From an uncultured Eubacteriales bacterium (GTDB lineage Bacteria; Bacillota; Clostridia; Peptostreptococcales; Anaerovoracaceae), in the NCBI GenBank assembly GCA_900542295.1, contig UQNJ01000006.1:47523-111522 (forward strand): a stretch of DNA of 64,000 bases, written 5' to 3'. The notes under the pieces were generated by a model. The model worked only from the letters and a program-made list of their open reading frames with translations, searched no databases and had not been told where the DNA came from. Shown piece after piece: positions 8,122 to 16,090 of this stretch (the stretch's first letter is position 1; every line of letters begins with the position of its first letter). Both the position numbers and the translations under genes were made by a program.

Positions 8122-8841
8122 TCAGAAAAACAAATTTATGAAGAAGTTTATTCCCGGACTCAAAATCCTATCTGTTATATTAAAAACTATAAGAACCATC
8201 AATATTAAAAAACCATTTTGATAAAGCGTATTGTACCACGAATATTTCTGCAGTCCAAAAATTTGAGTTAATATCCCGAATCCATCTAAAGGTGGCACCG
8301 GAATCAGGTTGAACACCATAAGCATTATATTTACAGTCATTATGTAATAAACTATATAAAATGCAGCTTCCCCAACTCCGTAATATATCCCCATGCCAAG
8401 GGAATTAACCATCAGCTTAAGACCAAGAGATGCAATAAAAGCAATAATAAAGTTCATTACAACGCCTGCCAGTGCTACCATGAGTTCATCTCTTCTTCTG
8501 TGCTTATAATATCTCGGATCTATCTGCACCGGCTCTCCCCATCCAAAGCCTGCAAAAAACAATGCTAAAAATCCTATCGGATCTATATGTTTCAACGGAT
8601 TCAAAGAAAGTCTGCCTTGAAGCTTCGGCGTAGGGTCCCCAAGCCAATACGAAACATAGCCATGAGCAGCCTCATGAAATGTAAGGCCTATTATTATGCC
8701 GGGTAATATCAGAAGCTGGGAATACAGCCAGTCACCTATACTCTGATTAAAGCTGAGCATTTTATTTGCTAAAAGCATTGCTATTATTATAATTATTGCA
8801 GGATTTACATTTCTGAATAATCTTCTGAATTTATCTCTCAT
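8122..8841 (-). CDS. Membrane site-2 protease family protein (M50)
   Basis: A 239-residue integral membrane metalloprotease of the compact bacterial M50B type. The zinc motif HExxH is seen as FHEAAHGY near residue 57, and the third ligand motif as NLIPVPPLDGFGIL near residue 180. About five to six hydrophobic segments flank these. No PDZ domain is present, unlike RseP or SpoIVFB-CBS types. The substrate is unknown; members of this short family are widespread in Clostridia. It is divergent from the LysM gene. Confidence 0.88.
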   Translation of the reverse strand: MRDKFRRLFRNVNPAIIIIIAMLLANKMLSFNQSIGDWLYSQLLILPGIIIGLTFHEAAHGYVSYWLGDPTPKLQGRLSLNPLKHIDPIGFLALFFAGFGWGEPVQIDPRYYKHRRRDELMVALAGVVMNFIIAFIASLGLKLMVNSLGMGIYYGVGEAAFYIVYYIMTVNIMLMVFNLIPVPPLDGFGILTQIFGLQKYSWYNTLYQNGFLILMVLIVFNITDRILSPGINFFINLFF

Positions 8842-8941
8842 CTCTTATCCCCTTTTAATAAATTTCTATATATTTTAGCACATTTCTCCGACCTTTTAAA
8901 TAATATATTGTAATAACTTTAGTTTTTGAAAGGTGGTTTTT

Positions 8942-9289
8942 ATGAAAACAGCTCTTGTCTGTATTGACATCTACACTGTAAATGAAGGAGATACTCTCTA
9001 TTCTATCTCCGAAAAATATGATGTTCCCGTAAGTCTTCTTATGAGAATCAACTGTATCGACGACCCTTACAATCTCCGTATCGGAACCAAGCTCTGCATA
9101 CCTGGTACAGAGGAACAGCTTCCCGGCAACAGACCTGAACCTTATAAAACTCACACCGTAATCCCGGGAGATACTTTGTATTTAATTGCAAAAAAACACG
9201 GTATAAAATTAGACAGTCTTATGCGTGCAAATCCCGACATCGATCCTTATAACCTTCTTATAGGAACAGAACTCAGAATTCCGGGTTAA
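8942..9289 (+). CDS. Small protein made of two LysM domains
   Basis: A 115-residue protein consisting almost only of two LysM repeats (about residues 9-55 and 68-114). Each has the YTVxxGDTLYxIxxK / THTVxPGDTLY start and ends in IGTxLxIPG. LysM binds N-acetylglucosamine in peptidoglycan. There is no signal peptide, so it is either cytoplasmic before mother-cell lysis, as with spore coat/cortex proteins such as SafA, or exported by another route. The ATG at 8942 follows GAAAGGTGG; the GTG at 8933 lies inside that site. Confidence 0.85.
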   Translation: MKTALVCIDIYTVNEGDTLYSISEKYDVPVSLLMRINCIDDPYNLRIGTKLCIPGTEEQLPGNRPEPYKTHTVIPGDTLYLIAKKHGIKLDSLMRANPDIDPYNLLIGTELRIPG

Positions 9290-9319
9290 AATTTAATATC
9301 TTCTTTACTTATTAAAACA

Positions 9320-9340
9320 GGCAGGATTTATCATCCTGCC
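9320..9340. terminator. Bidirectional terminator between convergent genes
   Basis: GGCAGGAT (9320-9327) and ATCCTGCC (9333-9340) form an eight-base stem. On the plus strand it is followed by ATGTTGTTTTT, serving the LysM gene; on the minus strand by CTGTTTTAAT, serving the GatD-like gene. Confidence 0.75.
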
Positions 9341-9349
9341 ATGTTGTTT

Positions 9350-10123
9350 TTAAATACAATTTGTAAGCCTTGTTTTTTTGCCGGATACAAATTCTTTTTT
9401 TGATTCAAGAGACTTTCTTTCAAGAGACATATCTATATCAAATTCATTAAATTTTATTCCGACGCTTTCCGAAGCCTTTTTCACAATCGTTTTTGTAAGC
9501 CATGGATTTAGCACAAGCAAAGGTCCGAGCACATTTGTAAATATAGAATTATTCTTTATTACACCTTCGTTTCTGTCTTTGCCTGTATTACCGAATCCGT
9601 ATAAAAGCTTGCCGAAGGGTTTCTCTTCCTGAGAGATTACGTCAATCATCTGAATTTGAACACCGAAACATTCTTCATTGACTCCGCTGTAATTTTCGTT
9701 AAAATATATATCATCTCCATATACATATTTTCGCTCTTCAAAGCTGCAATCTATAAGTCCGAGACCGTCAATAATACTCTTATCCTCTCTTCTTGTGTCT
9801 TTTCCGAATATACATATTCCTGTTCCCACAGCTATAAGAACCCTTCCGCTTTCAATGAATTCCCTAAACTTACCGCAATAAGGCTTAAGTTTGTCTATAA
9901 CAGTCCCGAAGGAAGCGATTTCTCCCGGAGGACAAAAGATGATTCCGTACTCCATGGGATCAAAATCCGATGAATTGAAATCTATCCTTTCCACTTCAAG
10001 TTCTATTCCTGCCAAAGATGCCATTCGCTTAAGCGCCATTATATTTCCTCTTTCTCCATGAAGAAAAAGAATATCAGGGAAAAGCCATGCCGCTTTCATC
10101 GTTTTTATCGCTTTTTCCATCAC
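9350..10123 (-). CDS. GatD-like class I glutamine amidotransferase fold, triad apparently missing
   Basis: A 257-residue protein whose position after a MurT-like gene and whose fold-level pattern match GatD, the glutaminase subunit of the lipid II isoglutaminyl synthase. GatD normally has a nucleophile in a motif like AxCGGxQLLG and a His in xHGPxLxxN. Here the first motif reads AVGTGICIFG (G100 where Cys is expected; C104 is four residues later) and the second reads NVLGPLLVLN (L199 where His is expected). The FGGGQD-type loop is also altered (FCPPGE, 63-68). I infer it cannot release ammonia from glutamine by the usual route. It overlaps the MurT-like gene by four bases. Classification as GatD-like is firm from context; loss of activity is inferred from alignment by memory. 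Confidence 0.75.
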   Translation of the reverse strand: MMEKAIKTMKAAWLFPDILFLHGERGNIMALKRMASLAGIELEVERIDFNSSDFDPMEYGIIFCPPGEIASFGTVIDKLKPYCGKFREFIESGRVLIAVGTGICIFGKDTRREDKSIIDGLGLIDCSFEERKYVYGDDIYFNENYSGVNEECFGVQIQMIDVISQEEKPFGKLLYGFGNTGKDRNEGVIKNNSIFTNVLGPLLVLNPWLTKTIVKKASESVGIKFNEFDIDMSLERKSLESKKEFVSGKKTRLTNCI

Positions 10124-11478
10124 GCCTCCTCCTTCTCTTTAAGCTTAGCCTGTTTTTGCATATCATTGAATGTGTGTATCCATGTTATTATATATATATT
10201 ATTTGTCTCAGCTTTTCTTATAGAATCCAATATGTCTCCTGCATCTTCACTCTCAATAATTTCAATCTTGTCCGGAGAAACTCCTTCATATATCAGCCTG
10301 TTCGCCGCATCATAACAAACATATTTAGTAAAGAACAGATATCTCTCCACATTGCTCTCTACGACAGAAGAAAAATCACAGTCATAAAGATAAAAAGTAT
10401 TTGTATATGCAGGTACGGAATCAGGAATATGTCCCGGCCCTATGCAAACCATCTTCGGAGTCTTGTCGGAAGCGATTATATTCAGACTTGTCTGCATTGT
10501 TTCTGGATTTTCCTGTTTTATTCTCAGATATTTTACAGTCTTTCCTTCAAACTGCAAAACTTCATATCTTCCTCCGACATTCTTAAATGACTCAAAGGCT
10601 TTTGCAATATTTTCTATAGATATATTTCCGAATCCTCTGCATACCGCAACTGCTGCCGCATAATTGTACAGCATGTACGGAATATTATATGGCATTGGAA
10701 ATTCAATACCTTCAACATAAAATTTCTTTAATGCAAAATCAGCCTTTTCAGCAATATAATCCGGAGCGGCACTTTCTGCTCCGCAGCCTGTGCAATGAAA
10801 TGTTCCCATTCCGTCATTATTGTAATACTCAAAAACAATAGGGCTGTGGCATACGGAACATGCCATAGTTGAAAAAGACTCATCCTTTACAAATGACTCC
10901 TCATGCTTTTCAACTCCGTAAGTAACCACATTGTCGTTATAATCTGCAAAAGACCTGCTCCTTGGCTCATCATTGTTTAAAAACAGTCTTACATTCTTTT
11001 TCATTACAGGCAAAACTTTTCTGTATATAAAATCCGGATCTCCGTTTCTGTGAACCTGATCCTTTTGCAGATTGGTAACTAAAATATTCTTTGCAGGAAG
11101 TAATTCATGTATTGACGGCAGGAACCTTTCATCAACCTCAAAGATAAAATAATCTGCATTCACCTTTCCTGTAAAAGAAGAATTCTTGATAAGTGCAGTC
11201 GCAACTCCCGCCATCAGATTGGCGCCTTCCAGATTTGATATTACTTTGTAGCCGTTGTGCTTGAATATATGATATATAAGATTGTTTGAAGTTGATTTGC
11301 CGTTGGTTCCCGTTATAAAAAGCATTTTTTCGGTATCAATACCTTTAAAATGAGCTATCATTTCAGGATCAATCATTATGGCTTTTTCCCCCGAAAAGTT
11401 GCTTCCTCGTTTCTTATCTATAATATTTATAAGAAAATTTATGAACTTGCCGGTCCAGAGTGCTAAATAAAATTTCAT
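10120..11478 (-). CDS. MurT-like Mur ligase
   Basis: A 452-residue Mur-ligase-family protein with the MurT layout: P-loop TGTNGKST (56-63), the EGAN and FEVDE motifs, the zinc ribbon CSVC…CTGC (C207, C210, C229, C232) inserted in the middle domain, and a C-terminal DUF1727-type domain. MurT activates the D-Glu carboxylate of lipid II with ATP so that GatD-derived ammonia can form D-isoglutamine. The conserved DGxDxSWxxD segment that supplies the Asp of the shared triad reads YTNTFYLYD here, with N360 aligned to the Asp. The ATP site appears intact while the ammonia-generating side is degraded in both partners. It starts 11 bases after cls, so cls, this gene and the GatD-like gene form one operon. 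Confidence 0.82.
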   Translation of the reverse strand: MKFYLALWTGKFINFLINIIDKKRGSNFSGEKAIMIDPEMIAHFKGIDTEKMLFITGTNGKSTSNNLIYHIFKHNGYKVISNLEGANLMAGVATALIKNSSFTGKVNADYFIFEVDERFLPSIHELLPAKNILVTNLQKDQVHRNGDPDFIYRKVLPVMKKNVRLFLNNDEPRSRSFADYNDNVVTYGVEKHEESFVKDESFSTMACSVCHSPIVFEYYNNDGMGTFHCTGCGAESAAPDYIAEKADFALKKFYVEGIEFPMPYNIPYMLYNYAAAVAVCRGFGNISIENIAKAFESFKNVGGRYEVLQFEGKTVKYLRIKQENPETMQTSLNIIASDKTPKMVCIGPGHIPDSVPAYTNTFYLYDCDFSSVVESNVERYLFFTKYVCYDAANRLIYEGVSPDKIEIIESEDAGDILDSIRKAETNNIYIITWIHTFNDMQKQAKLKEKEEA

Positions 11479-11489
11479 TACTGTTCTCC

Positions 11490-12953
11490 TTACAATATAT
11501 CTGCAAGCAACCTTGAAATTGCTTCTTTTATCCTTATCGCTGCATTTCTCCTGTTATACTGTTCCAAAGTCAGCTCATGACCGTTGGCCATGTCCCGCCT
11601 GAAAGTTTCTTCCATCTTTAATGCAAATTCACTGTCAAATATGAATGCATTGGTTTCAAAGTTCAAACGGAAGCTTCTGTTGTCAAAATTTGTAGAGCCC
11701 ACACTCGCAACCTCTCCGTCAACCACAAGAGTTTTTGAATGAAGAAATCCGTTATCATATATAAAGACTCTTGCTCCTGAGCGCAAAAGTTCTCCGACAT
11801 ATGAATATGTAGCCCAATATACAAACATATGATCAGGCATGCACGGTATCATTATTCTCACATCTACGCCTGATTGTGAAGCCATCTTGAGAGATTCCAC
11901 TATACTCTGGTCAGGTACGAAATAAGGCGTCTGAACATATACATTTTTCTCTGCATATGTTATCATCCTCATGAAGCCTCTCTTTACCTCTTCCTTAGGG
12001 TCTTCCGGACCGCACGATACGATCTGAATTCCCATTCCTTTTCCGGGCTTGTCTGACTCCTCCGGCAAAACACCTTCCATACGCTCTTTTGTTGCAAATC
12101 TCCAGTCCATAATAAATCTGGAGTTTAAGTCGTAAACTGCTCCACCTTCTATCTTTATATGGGTATCTCTCCAGTAACCGAACTTCTTTTTCTGTCCCAC
12201 ATATTCCTTGGCAATATTATACCCTCCCGTATATGCCGTCTTATGGTCGATAACAACTATTTTACGATGGTTTCTATAATTCAGTTTAAGACCTATAAAT
12301 ATAAACTTAGGCTTGAAGAAATAGCCCACCTTACCTCCGGCCGCAATTAAATCCTTTACTATGCCTTTAGTTATTGTTCTGCTGCCTAAAGCATCCATCA
12401 GAAGTCTGACTTCTACTCCTTCTTTTGCTTTTTCGGTCAAGGCTTCTATAAATCTCCGGCCTATCTTGTCCCTTTTTATAATATAATATTCTATATTTAT
12501 TGTTTCTTTTGCCGCCTTAATATCCCTGAGAAGAGATTCCATCATATCACTGCCATCTGTAAACAGCTCTACATCATTGTTTTGAGTGTAATATGATTTC
12601 CCGTATGTTTGGTTAAGTTTAATAAGATGTTTCCATTTTTTCGTACTGTTGCAATTAAACTCATATGCATTGGCATCCATGATTTCAGTCTGTTTTTTGA
12701 GAGCATGGCTAATAGTTTGCTCCTCTTTTTCACTCATTTTATTCATTTTTCTTCTTGAAAAGTTCTGATTAAAAATAAGATAAAAAATAAATCCCACTAC
12801 CGGCACGAATGTCAATATCATAACCCATGCCAATATTGCAGAAGGAGCCTTTCTCTCATTGAATATCACTGTTATTATAAGAAGTGCATTTATAATATAA
12901 AGCGTTACGGATGAGCTTAAAAGCCCGCCTATAAAGTTCAAAATAGTTTCCAT
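11490..12953 (-). CDS. cls: Cardiolipin synthase
   Basis: A 487-residue phospholipase-D-type cardiolipin synthase of usual length. Two N-terminal transmembrane helices (about 1-60) are followed by two catalytic HKD motifs, HRKIVVID near residue 230 and HSKTLVVD near 405, each with downstream GGYNI or GSTNFDNRS. It condenses two phosphatidylglycerol molecules into cardiolipin at the membrane. It is the first gene of the cls / MurT-like / GatD-like operon, which links membrane lipid and envelope precursor functions. Confidence 0.95.
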   Translation of the reverse strand: METILNFIGGLLSSSVTLYIINALLIITVIFNERKAPSAILAWVMILTFVPVVGFIFYLIFNQNFSRRKMNKMSEKEEQTISHALKKQTEIMDANAYEFNCNSTKKWKHLIKLNQTYGKSYYTQNNDVELFTDGSDMMESLLRDIKAAKETINIEYYIIKRDKIGRRFIEALTEKAKEGVEVRLLMDALGSRTITKGIVKDLIAAGGKVGYFFKPKFIFIGLKLNYRNHRKIVVIDHKTAYTGGYNIAKEYVGQKKKFGYWRDTHIKIEGGAVYDLNSRFIMDWRFATKERMEGVLPEESDKPGKGMGIQIVSCGPEDPKEEVKRGFMRMITYAEKNVYVQTPYFVPDQSIVESLKMASQSGVDVRIMIPCMPDHMFVYWATYSYVGELLRSGARVFIYDNGFLHSKTLVVDGEVASVGSTNFDNRSFRLNFETNAFIFDSEFALKMEETFRRDMANGHELTLEQYNRRNAAIRIKEAISRLLADIL

Positions 12954-13016
12954 AAATATACCCCGGTCATTTCTGTATCTTTATCATAATATTTATCTGT
13001 TTGAATTATTATTATA

Positions 13017-14399
13017 TCACGGTTTTCTCTTTAACGCTATAAAAATTCCTGCTGTGCAAAGTCCTGTAAATATATAAAAGCACAGGTGAATCGTATCTAT
13101 AATTATAAAAGGCTCAGCATCGGTCAGGCTTTTTGTATCCATTTTAATTTCAACTACAGCCGTAACTATTGCCATGCTCGCAGTATGACCTATAGAACGC
13201 ATCGTAGCCAATATGGAAGATGCTATTCCATAACTGTCCTTTTCAACCGATGTCATTACCGCATTGGTATTCGGCGAAGTAAACAAAGCAACTCCAAATC
13301 CCGATAATACAAGTATTAAAATCACTCTGACTACACTTGCATCCTCAGGCAGAAATGCGAATAAAATAAGTGATACAGCGCAAAATCCCATACCTGTCGA
13401 TGACATTATATAAGGAGAATGGTTATCTGAAAGCCTTCCCATTAAAGGTGATAACAACGCCATTATTACAGGTGATGATATAAGAACAATGCCTGCCGTC
13501 TGAGAATCATAACCTGTTATTATTTGAAGATATATGGAAATAAGATAGCTTATGGCAAAGGTAGCACCATAGTTCAAAAGTGCTGCAAAATTTGAAAATG
13601 CATAAGAAGTATTGTTTCTGAAAAGTCTTATATCCATTACCGGATTCTCAACTTTCAACTCTGTTCTTATAAAAACAATCATCAAAACAACACCGGCAGA
13701 TAAAACCATAACAGAATATTTTGAAGATTTTATTGAAGATAGTCCATACATCAAAGCTACTATAGATGCAATATATAAAATATTTCCTTTTATGTCAGCT
13801 TTTTTAGTCTTACCCCTGCTGTTATCTTCAGGCAATTTTTTTTGAGCACCGTAAAAAGCCACCGCAGATACTGCTGCCGCAGCTATAAATACAGCTCTCC
13901 AACCGAAATTGTGATTTAATATTCCTCCAATAACAGGTCCGGCCGAAAGTCCCACATAGGTCGCACTTGTAGAATACCCTAATACTCTCCCCCTCATGGA
14001 AGAATCGAATGCCCCGACCAATATAGCTATATTAGTGCTGAAAATCATAGATGCTCCTATCCCCTGTCCAAATCTGAACAGCAAAAGCATCCAGATATTG
14101 TAAGAAAACACTGCAGCAAGAGATGACAGCCCGAATATCAGAATACCTATCCATAGAATCTTCTTTTTTTGAAATATATCGGCAATGCTTCCAAACGGAA
14201 CGGCCAGTGCCGCACAGGTCAGCATATAAATAGTTACTGTCCATGCCACATCTGCGGCACTTATGCCAAAATCTTTTTCTATGTCAGGCACAGATAAATT
14301 CAGTGCGCTTCCCATGAATGTAGTAATAAATGCAGTAACTACGGATACAAAGAGAGTAGTTTTCTGCTGAGGTGTATAATTTTTCTTTTCCATAATCAA
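13017..14399 (-). CDS. MFS drug-type exporter
   Basis: A 460-residue major facilitator with the motif A-like GSIADIFQKKKILWIG after TM2 and GRLSDNHS in the second half. The strongly hydrophobic pattern and WxVTIYML motif match the DHA2 (EmrB/QacA-like) multidrug exporters. The most likely start is TTG at 14399, since AAGGTG lies about seven bases upstream; an ATG at 14393 has no site at proper distance. The ribosome binding site lies in one arm of a perfect inverted repeat described separately. Substrate unknown. Confidence 0.82.
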   Translation of the reverse strand: MIMEKKNYTPQQKTTLFVSVVTAFITTFMGSALNLSVPDIEKDFGISAADVAWTVTIYMLTCAALAVPFGSIADIFQKKKILWIGILIFGLSSLAAVFSYNIWMLLLFRFGQGIGASMIFSTNIAILVGAFDSSMRGRVLGYSTSATYVGLSAGPVIGGILNHNFGWRAVFIAAAAVSAVAFYGAQKKLPEDNSRGKTKKADIKGNILYIASIVALMYGLSSIKSSKYSVMVLSAGVVLMIVFIRTELKVENPVMDIRLFRNNTSYAFSNFAALLNYGATFAISYLISIYLQIITGYDSQTAGIVLISSPVIMALLSPLMGRLSDNHSPYIMSSTGMGFCAVSLILFAFLPEDASVVRVILILVLSGFGVALFTSPNTNAVMTSVEKDSYGIASSILATMRSIGHTASMAIVTAVVEIKMDTKSLTDAEPFIIIDTIHLCFYIFTGLCTAGIFIALKRKP

Positions 14400-14411
14400 T
14401 ATTATACACCT
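14370..14411 (-). promoter_or_regulatory. Inverted repeat covering the MFS gene start
   Basis: AGGTGTATAAT (14370-14380, inside codons 7-10) and ATTATACACCT (14401-14411, upstream of the start) are perfect 11-base arms with a 20-base spacer. In the mRNA the upstream arm contains the AGGUG ribosome binding site, so the hairpin would hide it and enclose the start codon. It could also be a dimeric protein operator. Confidence 0.55.
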
Positions 14412-14436
14412 TTTTATATGATGAGATACCGATTAT

Positions 14437-15915
14437 CTACAAAATTATGCAAATAAAGTAATCCTTACCTTCATCACTTATCTTCTGTAAAGATTTTTGA
14501 ATTTTTTCTCTAAGTACAGCCGGCATATCATTCACCTTGCTCTCCATCTGTTCTGTCACCATTTCTCTCAGCGACTTTCCAAACAGATTTGTCTCCCATA
14601 TGTCTTCTCCCCCGTCTTCAAATTGCTTATTCAGAGAATCCGCCAGTTCTTCTGACTGGCTTTGAGTACCAACAACAGGTGAAACCTCTGTTGAAATATT
14701 TGTCCTTATTATATGAAGACACGGTGCCTTAGCCTTCATTCTTACCCCATATTTATTTCCCTGTTTGAAAACCTCTGGTTTTTCCAAAATCATTTCTGAA
14801 AGCTTAGGTGCAACTATTCCGTAGTCTGAAGCCTGAGCCTGGATCAATGCTCCTTTTATATTATCATATGCCGTCTTAGCCTTTGAATACTCTTTTAGAA
14901 GCATAAACAGCTGACTATCATTTTCTACAGAAGCATTCATCAGCTCTTCTATGACTTTATAATAAAGAGAGCTATCCAAAACAGGTTCTATATCGACAAT
15001 ACCCTTTGCCATGTCTGTTTTTGAAACACTTACAGATTTAATGATTTTACCATCAGTCATACTTCCACAGCTTTCAATAACCTGACCAAGAGTTTCAAAA
15101 CTTTTCATCCACAATTTTGCCGCCGATATTATTGTTTCCTTAATCCAATGATCTTCATCAAGAGCATCCAGATAGCTCGGCAAGTTAAAATGTATTTCCG
15201 ATGCAGGAAATTGATAAATTATCTTATCAAACAGTTCTTCAAAATTTTCTTCTGTCATTTTCTGGCAATTAGTCAGCATAACAGGAACTCCGTATTTATG
15301 TTCCATTTCTAAAGCCATCTCTTTGCTTTTCGGGTTTTGCGGCGTTGCCGAATTGAGAATTACAGCAAAAGGTTTATTAAGTTCCTTAAGCTGATTCACA
15401 GTCTTTTCTTCTGCCTCTGTAAAGCTGTTTCTGGAAAGTTCACCGAAACTTCCGTCTGTAGTCACCACAATTCCTATTACAGAATGATCCTTTATAACCT
15501 TTTCTGTTCCTATCTCTGCCGCCTGACTGAAAGGAATCTTTTCATCAAACCATGGTGTAGAAACCATTCTCTCTTTACCGTCTTCCGTATTTCCCAAAAC
15601 TCCCGGCACCATATATCCAACGCAATCTACCAGACGGACATTAAAATTCGCCTCGTTTCTTGTCTTTATAGTCACTGCCTCGGGAGGTATAAACTTTGGT
15701 TCTGTCGTCGTTATTGTTTTTCCTTCCCCGCTTTGCGGCAATTCATCCATTATTCTTGTTTTCTCATAAGGGTTTGCCATGTTGGGAAAAACCATGACAT
15801 CCATAAATCTCTTGATAAATGTTGATTTTCCTGTGCGAACCGGGCCTGCAACACCTATGTATATGTTTCCGCCTGCCCGCATTGAAATGTCCTGATAGAT
15901 TGTTGTATTTATCAT
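14437..15915 (-). CDS. spoIVA: Stage IV sporulation protein A (spore coat ATPase)
   Basis: A 492-residue SpoIVA of normal length. The Walker A motif GPVRTGKST is near residues 24-32, a TRAFAC-like GTPase-derived ATPase core follows, and the C-terminus ends in the conserved FICIIL tail that tethers to SpoVM on the forespore. SpoIVA polymerises on the forespore outer membrane with ATP hydrolysis and builds the base of the coat. It is made in the mother cell, usually from a sigma-E promoter; none was identified here. A GGAGGG site precedes the ATG. It marks the organism as an endospore former. Confidence 0.97.
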   Translation of the reverse strand: MINTTIYQDISMRAGGNIYIGVAGPVRTGKSTFIKRFMDVMVFPNMANPYEKTRIMDELPQSGEGKTITTTEPKFIPPEAVTIKTRNEANFNVRLVDCVGYMVPGVLGNTEDGKERMVSTPWFDEKIPFSQAAEIGTEKVIKDHSVIGIVVTTDGSFGELSRNSFTEAEEKTVNQLKELNKPFAVILNSATPQNPKSKEMALEMEHKYGVPVMLTNCQKMTEENFEELFDKIIYQFPASEIHFNLPSYLDALDEDHWIKETIISAAKLWMKSFETLGQVIESCGSMTDGKIIKSVSVSKTDMAKGIVDIEPVLDSSLYYKVIEELMNASVENDSQLFMLLKEYSKAKTAYDNIKGALIQAQASDYGIVAPKLSEMILEKPEVFKQGNKYGVRMKAKAPCLHIIRTNISTEVSPVVGTQSQSEELADSLNKQFEDGGEDIWETNLFGKSLREMVTEQMESKVNDMPAVLREKIQKSLQKISDEGKDYFICIIL

Positions 15916-16054
15916 ATAATCCCTCCGCCTAATCGTGCTGATATAAAAAATATATGATTCATACCGGAGGTTATGCTGAAATTTTGCAACAAATTCAAAT
16001 CTGTAAGTCCGGACAAAAGGCTTATGTATACAATAGGCACAACATCAATAAAAT

Positions 16055-16079
16055 ACCGGCAGATTGATATTCTGCCGGT
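16055..16079 (-). terminator. Terminator after the Na/Pi cotransporter gene
   Basis: ACCGGCAGA and TCTGCCGGT form a perfect nine-base stem with a seven-base loop. On the minus strand it is followed by ATTTTATTG. It lies 12 bases past the stop codon. Confidence 0.85.
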
Positions 16080-16090
16080 CAAATGTTTCC

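Noticed and set aside
10120..11478. Possibility that the MurT-like gene is a second folC
   Set aside because: The zinc ribbon with four Cys, the EGAN motif and the paired GatD-like gene point to MurT; the true folC lies at 38855-40186.
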